64,000 nt of DNA from Paraburkholderia sp. CNPSo 3272 (GTDB lineage: Bacteria > Pseudomonadota > Gammaproteobacteria > Burkholderiales > Burkholderiaceae), in NCBI RefSeq assembly GCF_024206495.1, contig NZ_JAMBPQ010000020.1, forward strand, positions 62,001-126,000, read 5' to 3'. Position 1 is the first letter of the stretch, and each line of letters opens with the position of its first letter. Below, in pieces: positions 16,050 through 23,459 of this stretch. The translations under genes and the position numbers were made by a program. The notes under the pieces are model-generated. The model saw nothing but the letters and a program-made list of their open reading frames with translations, made no database searches and had not been told where the DNA came from.

Positions 16050-18299
16050 ATGAGTAGCGATACCGTTCCTCCCGCCCCCGCGGTTTCCGCCGATACCGGC
16101 GCGCTGCCGTCGCTCGACGACGCGCTTGCGTTCGTGCGCGAGCACGCCGGCGACGCACGTCTTTCTACGGGCGAGCCGCTCATCGAGCATGCGCAGGGCA
16201 CGGCATTGATCATGAGCCGGCTCAACGTCGATCCGCCCGCGGTGCTCGCCGCGGCGCTCTTCAATCTCGCACCGCATCTCGACGATCCGGAACGCGCGCT
16301 CGAAGCGCGCTTCGGCGCGGAAGTCGCAAAGCTCGTGTTCGACGTGCGCAAGCTCTTGCGGCTCGGCACCGTGAGCCTGCGCGCGGCGCAACATGCCGTG
16401 CCCGAAGCGGGGCGCGAAAGTCGCGACGCCCAGGCGGCGCGACGCGCGCAGGTCGAGTCGCTGCGCAAGATGCTGCTCGCGTTCGCGCAGGACATCCGCG
16501 TCGTGCTGATCCGGCTCGCGTCGCGTCTGCAGTCGCTGCGCTTTTATGCGGCGGCGAAGATCAAGCCGGCGCCCGAGATCGCGCACGAGACGCTCGAAAT
16601 CTACGCACCGCTCGCCAACCGCCTCGGCATCTGGCAACTGAAGTGGGAACTCGAAGACCTCGCGTTCCGCTTCCAGGAGCCCGATACCTACAAGCGCATC
16701 GCGAAGCTGCTCGACGAAAAGCGCGTGGAGCGCGAGAGCTACGTGTCCGAGGCAATCACGCGGCTGCAGAGCGAGCTTGCCGCTGCGCATATCCAGGCCG
16801 AGGTGAGCGGGCGGCCCAAGCACATCTACAGCATCTGGAAGAAGATGCGCGGCAAGGAGATCGACTTCTCCGAGCTTTACGATGTGCGCGCGTTCCGCGT
16901 GATCGTGCCCGACATCAAGGATTGCTACACGGTGCTCGGCATCGTGCACAACCTCTGGCAGCCGGTGCCGAGGGAATTCGATGACTACATCTCGCGGCCT
17001 AAGCCCAACGGTTATCGGTCGCTGCATACGGTCGTGATCGGCGACGACGGCCGCGCGTTCGAAGTGCAGATCCGCACGCAGGAGATGCATCAGTTCGCCG
17101 AATACGGCGTGGCCGCGCACTGGCGCTACAAGGAAGCCGGTGCGAAAGGCTATGGCGGCCAGTTCAGCGCGAGCAGCAGCTACGACGAGAAGATCGCGTG
17201 GCTGCGCCAGCTGCTCGCCTGGAAGGACGATGTGTCGGATGGCCGCCAGCCGTGGGAGCAGTTGCGTCAGGCCACGCTCGACGACGACCACATCTACGTC
17301 CTCACGCCGCAGGCGCGCGTGATCGCGCTGCCGCAGGGCGCGACGCCGCTCGACTTCGCCTATCACCTGCACAGCGAACTGGGCCATCGCTGCCGCGGCG
17401 CGCGCGTGGACGGCGCGATGGTGCCGCTCAACACCCAGCTTCGCAACGGCCAGACGGTCGAAATCGTCTCAGTGAAAGAGGGCGGTCCGTCGCGCGACTG
17501 GCTCAATCCGCAGCTCGGTTATCTGCAAAGCCCGCGCGCGCGCCAGAAGGTCCGCGCGTGGTTCAACGCGATCGAGGCGCAGGAAAACATCGCCAACGGC
17601 CGCGCGATGGTGGAAAAGACGCTGCAGCGCGAGGGCCGCACGTCGGTCAGTCTCGATCAGCTCGCGGCCAAGCTGGGCTTCAAGTCGCCCGACGACCTCT
17701 TCAGCGTGGTCGGCAAGGAAGAGTTCAGCCTGCGCAACGTCGAGCACGCGCTGCACGACGCGCCCACGGCCGAGCCCGAGGAAGAGACGCCCGAGCAGCT
17801 CACCAAGCGCGCGAGCGGCGCGAACGTCGCGCATGGCGGGTCGTCGGGCGTGCTGGTAGTGGGCGTGGACGCGCTTCTTACGCAGCTCGCACGCTGTTGC
17901 CGACCCGCGCCGCCCGACGCGATCAGCGGGTTCGTCACGCGCGGCAAGGGCATGTCGATCCATCGCAGCGACTGCCCGACCTTCCGGCGCATGGCCAACC
18001 GGGCGCCCGAGCGAGTGCTGCACACCACATGGTCCGCCGACGTGATGGGCGGGCGCGGCCAGTCGGTCTATCCGGTCGACATCTCGGTCGAGGCCACCGA
18101 CCGCCAAGGTTTGCTGCGCGACATCTCCGAAGTCTTCGCGCGCGAGAAGATGAACGTGATCGGCGTGAAGACGCAGTCGCGCCGCAATGCAGCGTATATG
18201 CAGTTCACGGTGGAGGTGTCGAATTCGGCGCAGATCCAGCGCGCCTGCGTGCTGCTGGGCGAGGTGGGCGGCGTGCAGCGGGCGTCGCGCCGGGGTTGA
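16050..18299 (+). CDS. relA: GTP pyrophosphokinase (RelA)
   Basis: A 749-residue long RSH protein that makes (p)ppGpp on ribosomes stalled with uncharged tRNA. The order is: a degenerate N-terminal HD domain (~35-180), the synthetase domain (~230-350, RPKHIYSIWKKM and NGYRSLHT), TGS (~410-470, IYVLTPQARVIALPQGATPLDFAY), a zinc-finger/helical region with ARCCRPAPPDAI, and a C-terminal ACT domain. The HDxxED hydrolase motif is replaced by LFNLAPHLDD. The substrate motif is EFDD (ExDD, around residue 309), as in monofunctional RelA, not RxKD as in SpoT. Hence it is synthetase-only. The start ATGAGTAGC is the first plausible one after the RidA gene. Confidence 0.95.
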   Translation: MSSDTVPPAPAVSADTGALPSLDDALAFVREHAGDARLSTGEPLIEHAQGTALIMSRLNVDPPAVLAAALFNLAPHLDDPERALEARFGAEVAKLVFDVRKLLRLGTVSLRAAQHAVPEAGRESRDAQAARRAQVESLRKMLLAFAQDIRVVLIRLASRLQSLRFYAAAKIKPAPEIAHETLEIYAPLANRLGIWQLKWELEDLAFRFQEPDTYKRIAKLLDEKRVERESYVSEAITRLQSELAAAHIQAEVSGRPKHIYSIWKKMRGKEIDFSELYDVRAFRVIVPDIKDCYTVLGIVHNLWQPVPREFDDYISRPKPNGYRSLHTVVIGDDGRAFEVQIRTQEMHQFAEYGVAAHWRYKEAGAKGYGGQFSASSSYDEKIAWLRQLLAWKDDVSDGRQPWEQLRQATLDDDHIYVLTPQARVIALPQGATPLDFAYHLHSELGHRCRGARVDGAMVPLNTQLRNGQTVEIVSVKEGGPSRDWLNPQLGYLQSPRARQKVRAWFNAIEAQENIANGRAMVEKTLQREGRTSVSLDQLAAKLGFKSPDDLFSVVGKEEFSLRNVEHALHDAPTAEPEEETPEQLTKRASGANVAHGGSSGVLVVGVDALLTQLARCCRPAPPDAISGFVTRGKGMSIHRSDCPTFRRMANRAPERVLHTTWSADVMGGRGQSVYPVDISVEATDRQGLLRDISEVFAREKMNVIGVKTQSRRNAAYMQFTVEVSNSAQIQRACVLLGEVGGVQRASRRG

Positions 18300-18385
18300 G
18301 GCGCCCAGGCGAGGCGGGCAAAGATTGCCGCGCTGCAAAAAATACTTGCCAAGTCTGCGGCTGCTTCATATAATCTCTCTTCTTC

Positions 18386-18462
18386 AGGCTCGTAGCTCAG
18401 CTGGTTAGAGCACCACCTTGACATGGTGGGGGTCGTTGGTTCGAGTCCAATCGAGCCTACCA
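18386..18462 (+). tRNA. tRNA-Val (GAC)
   Basis: A complete 77-nt cloverleaf. The acceptor stem is AGGCTCG / CGAGCCT, the D-arm GCTCAGCTGGTTAGAGC, the anticodon stem CCACC / GGTGG with loop TTGACAT (anticodon GAC at 18420-18422), the T-arm ATTGG paired with GTTGG-type arms around TTCGAGT, and CCA is encoded. It reads valine codons GUC and GUU. It lies between relA and thrS. Confidence 0.97.
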
Positions 18463-18559
18463 ACGAAATCGAGTCCTTGGCTTTTACCGGGGGCTCAAGG
18501 CAGTAAATGCACAAAGGGCGCTGCGCCTGCAAAGGAAGCGCCATAAGGCGAATACGGTT

Positions 18560-18604
18560 ATGACACCGCGAACGTTTACCGAAACTACTTCGGAGCGACG
18601 CTAG
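18560..18604 (+). CDS. Candidate threonine leader peptide (MTPRTFTETTSERR)
   Basis: A 14-codon frame reading MTPRTFTETTSERR then TAG. Five of 14 codons are threonine (ACA, ACG, ACC, ACT, ACT), including an adjacent pair. It sits just upstream of a perfect intrinsic terminator and then thrS, the layout of a ribosome-stalling attenuator. AAGG stands 12 nt before the ATG, a modest ribosome-binding site. Low charged tRNA-Thr would stall the ribosome on the ACT ACT pair and keep TCGAGG (18605-18610) free to pair with CCTCGA inside the terminator arm. When translation completes, the ribosome at the stop covers TCGAGG and the terminator forms. The pairing was found by eye and is only 6 bp. Confidence 0.65.
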   Translation: MTPRTFTETTSERR

Positions 18605-18645
18605 TCGAGGACCTCTTTCGCCTCTGCACTCAGGTTTGAAAAGTG

Positions 18646-18681
18646 AATGCGGCCCCTCGAAAGCGGGGCCGCATTTTTTTT
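18646..18681 (+). terminator. Attenuator terminator upstream of thrS
   Basis: An 11-bp perfect stem AATGCGGCCCC / GGGGCCGCATT with an 8-nt loop is followed by eight T residues. It ends 72 nt before the thrS start. As it lies downstream of the threonine-rich leader frame and upstream of thrS, it is best read as an attenuator. A plain terminator for the tRNA-Val transcript is the alternative. Confidence 0.85.
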
Positions 18682-18753
18682 CGCTGCGAAGTTTTCCGCG
18701 GTCTGTTCCCACGAACAATACGATGTGCCTGCGCGGCACTTCTGGAGAAAAAA

Positions 18754-20661
18754 ATGGTTGCGATACGTCTGCCCGACGGTTCGGTTCGACAGTACGATCA
18801 TCCCGTCACGGTCGCCGAAGTGGCGGCTTCGATTGGCCCCGGTCTCGCCAAGGCGGCGCTCGGCGGCAAGCTCGACGGCGAACTGGTCGATACGTCGACG
18901 CTGATCGATCGGGACGCATCGCTCGCCATCGTCACGGACAAGGACGCCGACGGTCTCGACATCATCCGTCACTCGACGGCGCACTTGCTCGCCTACGCGG
19001 TGAAGGAGCTCTATCCGCAAGCGCAGGTCACGATCGGGCCGGTCATCGACAACGGCTTCTATTACGACTTCGCCTACAACCGCCCCTTCACGCCCGAAGA
19101 TCTCGAGAAGATCGAAAAGCGCATGCAGGAACTCTCGAAGAAGGACGAGCCGGTGTCGCGCCGCGTCGTCACGCGCGGCGAGGCCGTGGACTACTTCAAG
19201 AGCATCGGCGAGAAGTACAAGGCCGAGATCATCGAATCGATTCCGGGCGACCAGGACATCAAGCTGTACTCGCACGGCGGCTTCACGGACCTGTGCCGCG
19301 GCCCGCACGTGCCGTCCACGGGCAAGCTGAAGGTCTTCAAGCTCATGAAGGTCGCGGGCGCCTACTGGCGCGGCGACTCGAAGAACGAGCAGCTGCAGCG
19401 CATCTACGGCACGGCCTGGACGAAGAAGGAAGACCAGGACCAGTACCTCCACATGCTCGAAGAGGCCGAGAAGCGCGACCACCGCAAGCTCGGCAAGCAG
19501 CTCGACCTGTTCCACATGCAGGACGAGTCGCCGGGCATGGTGTTCTGGCACCCGAAGGGCTGGACGCTCTGGCAGCAGGTCGAGCAATACATGCGCGGCC
19601 GCCTGCGCGTGGCCGGCTACGACGAAATCAAGACGCCGATGATCATGGACCGCTCGCTCTGGGAAGCGTCGGGTCACTGGCAGAACTATCGTGAAAACAT
19701 GTTCACGACGGAGTCGGAAAAGCGCGACTACGCGATCAAGCCGATGAACTGCCCGGGCCATGTCCAGGTGTTCAACCACGGCCTGCGCTCGTATCGCGAT
19801 CTGCCCCTGCGTTACGCGGAGTTCGGCTCGTGCCATCGCAACGAGGCGTCGGGCGCGCTGCACGGCCTCATGCGCGTGCGCGGTTTCGTTCAGGACGATG
19901 CGCACATCTTCTGTACCGAAGACCAGATCATCAGCGAGTCGATCGCCTTCAATACGCTGGCGATGAGCATCTACAAGGATTTCGGGTTCGATCACATCGA
20001 CATCAAGCTCTCGCTGCGCCCGGATTCGCGCGCGGGGACGGATGAAACGTGGGATCGCGCCGAACAGGGCCTGCGCGAGGCGCTCACGGCCTGCGGCCTG
20101 CAGTGGGAAGAGCTGCCGGGCGAGGGCGCGTTCTACGGTCCGAAGGTCGAATACCACATCAAGGACGCGCTCGGCCGCTCGTGGCAGTGCGGCACGCTTC
20201 AGCTCGACATGGTCCTACCGGAGCGCCTTGGCGCCGAGTACGTGGCCGAGGATAACAGCCGCCGCCGCCCGATCATGCTGCACCGCGCCATCCTCGGTTC
20301 GATGGAGCGTTTCCTCGGGATTCTGATCGAGCACCATGCCGGTGCGATGCCGCCGTGGCTCGCTCCGGTGCAGGCCGTTGTGATGAATATCGCGGAAAGT
20401 CAGGCCGAATATGCCGCGAATCTGGTCCAATCGTTGCAAAAACAAGGGCTTAGAGTGGTAGCCGATTTGCGCAACGAGAAAATTAGCTATAAAATACGCG
20501 AGCACACGCTTGAGAAGGTCCCGTACCTGCTTGTCGTCGGCGACAAGGAGCGTGAAGCGCAAACGGTAGCCGTGCGTGCCCGTGGCGGCGTCGATCTGGG
20601 TGTCATGCCCGTCGAGGCCTTTACCGCGCGTCTTGCGGAAGACGTCAAGACGTTCAAGTAA
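18754..20661 (+). CDS. thrS: Threonyl-tRNA synthetase
   Basis: A class II aminoacyl-tRNA synthetase of 635 residues, full length. The N-terminal TGS domain covers residues 1-60. The editing SAD domain has HSTAH (His73, His77). The catalytic core carries the zinc Cys333 in KPMNCPGHVQVF and motif 2 (RYAEFGSCHRNEASGAL). The anticodon-binding domain is C-terminal (DLRNEKISYKIREHTLEKVPYLLVVGDKE). A GGAG ribosome-binding site lies seven bases before the ATG. Upstream is a threonine-rich leader and terminator, suggesting attenuation by charged tRNA-Thr rather than the translational operator known from E. coli. infC follows in the same operon. Confidence 0.98.
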   Translation: MVAIRLPDGSVRQYDHPVTVAEVAASIGPGLAKAALGGKLDGELVDTSTLIDRDASLAIVTDKDADGLDIIRHSTAHLLAYAVKELYPQAQVTIGPVIDNGFYYDFAYNRPFTPEDLEKIEKRMQELSKKDEPVSRRVVTRGEAVDYFKSIGEKYKAEIIESIPGDQDIKLYSHGGFTDLCRGPHVPSTGKLKVFKLMKVAGAYWRGDSKNEQLQRIYGTAWTKKEDQDQYLHMLEEAEKRDHRKLGKQLDLFHMQDESPGMVFWHPKGWTLWQQVEQYMRGRLRVAGYDEIKTPMIMDRSLWEASGHWQNYRENMFTTESEKRDYAIKPMNCPGHVQVFNHGLRSYRDLPLRYAEFGSCHRNEASGALHGLMRVRGFVQDDAHIFCTEDQIISESIAFNTLAMSIYKDFGFDHIDIKLSLRPDSRAGTDETWDRAEQGLREALTACGLQWEELPGEGAFYGPKVEYHIKDALGRSWQCGTLQLDMVLPERLGAEYVAEDNSRRRPIMLHRAILGSMERFLGILIEHHAGAMPPWLAPVQAVVMNIAESQAEYAANLVQSLQKQGLRVVADLRNEKISYKIREHTLEKVPYLLVVGDKEREAQTVAVRARGGVDLGVMPVEAFTARLAEDVKTFK

Positions 20662-20711
20662 GCCACTGCGGCAGCGCGGCTCGTTTTTTTAATTTTTAGA
20701 GGAAACGTAAC

Positions 20712-21233
20712 ATCGCTACGGATAAGTCGCATCGCATCAACGGTGAAATCACTGCACCCGAGGTGCGTCTCGTCGGAATCGAGAACGAGCCGCTCGGCAT
20801 TGTAAAGCTGGCCGATGCGTTCCGCATGTCGGAACAGCAGGACGTCGATCTGGTTGAAATTGCTCCTCAGGCGGTGCCTCCCGTATGCCGCTTGATGGAT
20901 TACGGCAAGTTCAAGTACCAGGAATCGAAGAAGCAGCACGAGGCCAAGCTCAAGCAAAAGGTCATCCAGGTCAAGGAAGTCAAGTTCCGCCCGGGTACCG
21001 ACGACGGCGATTACAACGTCAAGCTGCGCAATCTCATCCGCTTCCTCGATGAAGGCGACAAGACGAAGATCACGTTGCGTTTCCGGGGCCGCGAAATGGC
21101 CCACCAGGAAATCGGTATGCGCATGCTCGAGCGCCTGCGCACCGACCTCGAAGAAGTCGGTCAGGTCGAGCAAATGCCGAAGATGGAAGGGCGCCAGATG
21201 ATCATGGTGCTCTCGCCCAAGAAGAAGAAGTAA
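20712..21233 (+). CDS. infC: Translation initiation factor IF-3 (ATC start)
   Basis: A 173-residue IF3 that keeps 30S subunits free and proofreads start codons. The N-domain (INGEITAPEVRLVGIENEPLGIV) and C-domain (VIQVKEVKFRPGTDDGDYNVKLRNLIRFL) are both complete. The chain begins with ATC: an in-frame TAG occurs at 20697-20699, no ATG, GTG or TTG lies between it and the conserved ATDKSHRING, and AGAGGA stands eight bases before the ATC. Rare AUU/AUC/AUA starts are the basis of IF3 autoregulation in other bacteria. The gene sits between thrS and rpmI. Confidence 0.96.
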   Translation: MATDKSHRINGEITAPEVRLVGIENEPLGIVKLADAFRMSEQQDVDLVEIAPQAVPPVCRLMDYGKFKYQESKKQHEAKLKQKVIQVKEVKFRPGTDDGDYNVKLRNLIRFLDEGDKTKITLRFRGREMAHQEIGMRMLERLRTDLEEVGQVEQMPKMEGRQMIMVLSPKKKK

Positions 21234-21335
21234 TTGGCGTGCCGCGCGGTGTGATTTGCGCGGCGGTCAAAGGCAGTTTTCAGTGACGTCTTCGGCGCCA
21301 GGGTGCGCGGAAGGCGGCAAGCAGGTTCCGGAACG

Positions 21336-21378
21336 GCGCCCGCGCGCTGCACGTGAAGTGCGGCAAACGGGCGCTTTT
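21336..21378 (+). promoter_or_regulatory. Structured leader before rpmI-rplT (candidate L20 control site)
   Basis: An outer stem GCGCCCG / CGGGCGC (21336-21342 with 21368-21374) encloses an inner GCAC / GTGC hairpin and is followed by TTTT. It lies in the 292-nt infC-rpmI spacer, unusually long for this operon. In E. coli, L20 represses rpmI-rplT through a structured RNA in this place. Equivalence here is inference. A weak terminator is the alternative. Confidence 0.35.
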
Positions 21379-21525
21379 CCTGAAAGCGGCGGCGAGCTTG
21401 TTTTTCAAAAGCCAGCCAGTCGCCAAAACAAGTGGAGTGGGTTTCGAAGGGCGGAGTCCCGGCAACGTGTGTGAACACCGCGCCAACCGCACACCCATGT
21501 CCATCAAATAATGGAGTTGTCTGTC

Positions 21526-21723
21526 ATGCCGAAGATGAAGACCAAGAAGAGCGCTGCAAAGCGCTTCGTGGTTCGTCCGGGCGGTACCGTCAAGCGCGGT
21601 CAAGCCTTCAAGCGTCACATCCTGACCAAGAAGACCACCAAGAACAAGCGTCATCTGCGTGGTGCAACGGCCGTTCATGATTCCGATCTGAACTCCGTGC
21701 GCGCAATGCTGCCGTTCGCGTAA
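21526..21723 (+). CDS. rpmI: 50S ribosomal protein L35
   Basis: A 65-residue, strongly basic protein of standard L35 length starting [14 protein letters not shown], with the conserved [24 protein letters not shown] core. It is a structural component of the large ribosomal subunit. The start is the ATG nine bases after GGAG. An upstream in-frame ATG lies within that Shine-Dalgarno region. rplT follows after 30 nt, as in most bacteria. Confidence 0.97.
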
Positions 21724-21753
21724 TCCTCAACCGATAACTCATAGGAGCGAAAC

Positions 21754-22113
21754 ATGCCTCGAGTCAAACGTGGGGTTACCGCACGGGCCCGCCACAAGAA
21801 GATCATCAACCTGGCCAAGGGTTACCGCGGCCGTCGCAATAACGTCTATCGCATCGCCAAGCAGGCGGTCATGCGCGCAGGCCAGTACGCCTATCGCGAT
21901 CGCCGCAACAAGAAGCGTGTGTTCCGCGCACTGTGGATCACGCGTATCAACGCGGCGGTGCGTCAGCACGACATGACCTACAGCGTGTTCATCAACGGCC
22001 TGAAGAAGGCTTCGATCGAACTCGACCGCAAGGTTCTGGCTGACATGGCTGTGTTCGACAAGGCTGCATTTGCTGCGATCGTCAAGCAGGTGAAGGCCGC
22101 CGTCGCTGCCTGA
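21754..22113 (+). CDS. rplT: 50S ribosomal protein L20
   Basis: A 119-residue L20 of normal length. The long basic N-terminal helix region [29 protein letters not shown] is followed by the globular domain ([39 protein letters not shown]). L20 is needed for early 50S assembly and in several bacteria represses its own operon. AGGAGCGAAAC precedes the ATG. A very strong terminator ends the thrS-infC-rpmI-rplT unit 60 nt downstream. Confidence 0.98.
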
Positions 22114-22170
22114 TAGCAGGTATTGCGCAGGTTCGTTGCAGCAGACATTCCGGTAGTCTCGGTGATGCTG

Positions 22171-22210
22171 CAACAAAAACGGGGCTCCTCACCGAGCCCC
22201 GTTTTTGTTG
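22171..22210 (+). terminator. Terminator after rplT
   Basis: A perfect 17-bp stem from CAACAAAAACGGGGCTC to its complement, with a 6-nt loop and the T-run built into the 3' arm, separates rplT from pheS. No phenylalanine-rich leader frame precedes it, so it is read as a plain terminator rather than a pheST attenuator. Confidence 0.9.
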
Positions 22211-22336
22211 GTAATTACGCTTCTTGCGCCGCTTCATGGTGTGTCTTCGCGTCGTCATTGCCAGGCGTCATCATGGCGTGCCGTGAGCGCGGAGAGGCTC
22301 CAAGTCTCAAACTCTGACGCTGAAAAGATGGGATCA

Positions 22337-23350
22337 ATGGATCTGGACCAGATTGTCGCCGACGCGCAAAGCGCGTTCGCCTCCGCCCCCGACGTCAACA
22401 CGCTTGAAAACGAAAAGGCCCGCTTTCTCGGCAAGTCCGGCGCGCTGACCGAACTGCTCAAGGGCCTCGGCAAGCTCGACGCGGAAACGCGCAAGACCGA
22501 AGGCGCACGCATCAACGCCGTCAAGCAGCAAGTGGAAGCTGCGCTCACCGCGCGCCGCCAGGCGCTCGCGGACGCGCTCCTGAACCAGCGTCTCGCCGCC
22601 GAGGCGATCGACGTCACGCTGCCGGGCCGCGGCACGGGTACGGGCAGCCTGCACCCCGTGATGCAGACGTGGGAACGCGTCGAGCGCATTTTCGGCTCGA
22701 TCGGCTTCGACGTGGCCGACGGTCCCGAGATCGAAACCGACTGGTACAACTTCACCTCGCTCAACAGCCCGGAGAACCATCCGGCGCGCTCCATGCAGGA
22801 CACGTTCTACGTGGACGGCAAGGACGCCGATGGACGTCAGCTTTTGTTGCGCACGCACACGAGTCCGATGCAGGTGCGCTACGCGCGCACGCATACGCCG
22901 CCCATCAAGGTGATCGTGCCGGGCCGCACCTATCGCGTGGACAGCGACGCCACGCACTCGCCGATGTTCAACCAGGTCGAAGGCCTGTGGATCGAAGAGA
23001 ACATCAGCTTCGCAGACCTGAAGGGTGTCTACACCGACTTCCTAAAGAAGTTCTTCGAACGTGACGACATTCAGGTGCGCTTCCGTCCGTCGTACTTCCC
23101 GTTCACGGAGCCGTCGGCCGAAATCGACATGATGTTCGAGCACGGCAAGAACGCCGGCAAGTGGCTCGAGATCTCGGGCTCGGGCCAGGTGCATCCGACC
23201 GTGATCCGCAACATGGGCCTCGACCCGGAGCGCTACATTGGCTTTGCGTTCGGCAGCGGCCTCGAACGCCTGACGATGCTGCGTTATGGCGTGCAGGACC
23301 TGCGCCTGTTCTTCGAAGGCGATCTGCGCTTTTTGCGTCAGTTCGCCTGA
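22337..23350 (+). CDS. pheS: Phenylalanyl-tRNA synthetase alpha subunit
   Basis: A 337-residue catalytic alpha subunit. An N-terminal coiled-coil arm (residues ~1-85, LENEKARFLGKSGALTELLKGL) binds tRNA-Phe. The class II core has motif 2 (RTHTSPMQVRYARTHTPPIKVI) and motif 3 (GFAFGSGLERLTMLRYGV). The start is MDLDQIV. An ATG nine bases upstream (MGS-) is possible, but the AGATGGGA purine stretch suits the chosen one. It forms an alpha2-beta2 enzyme with PheT, encoded 110 nt downstream. Confidence 0.96.
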   Translation: MDLDQIVADAQSAFASAPDVNTLENEKARFLGKSGALTELLKGLGKLDAETRKTEGARINAVKQQVEAALTARRQALADALLNQRLAAEAIDVTLPGRGTGTGSLHPVMQTWERVERIFGSIGFDVADGPEIETDWYNFTSLNSPENHPARSMQDTFYVDGKDADGRQLLLRTHTSPMQVRYARTHTPPIKVIVPGRTYRVDSDATHSPMFNQVEGLWIEENISFADLKGVYTDFLKKFFERDDIQVRFRPSYFPFTEPSAEIDMMFEHGKNAGKWLEISGSGQVHPTVIRNMGLDPERYIGFAFGSGLERLTMLRYGVQDLRLFFEGDLRFLRQFA

Positions 23351-23459
23351 GCGAAGCGACGCATTCGCTTGCAGTGCGCGAGGCGGACGCAGCACCTGAA
23401 GAGGGTGCGCGAGAACCCGCCTACGCGACGGTCACAATCTGTCTGGAACGTAAAACCAA

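Noticed and set aside
18506..18562. A short frame MHKGRCACKGSAIRRIRL upstream of the threonine leader
   Set aside because: It contains no Thr codons, and its stop overlaps the Thr-leader start. It could couple translation, but nothing supports this.
22114..22336. Possible Phe leader attenuator for pheST, as in E. coli pheM
   Set aside because: A strong terminator is present after rplT, but no short frame with clustered Phe codons lies before it.
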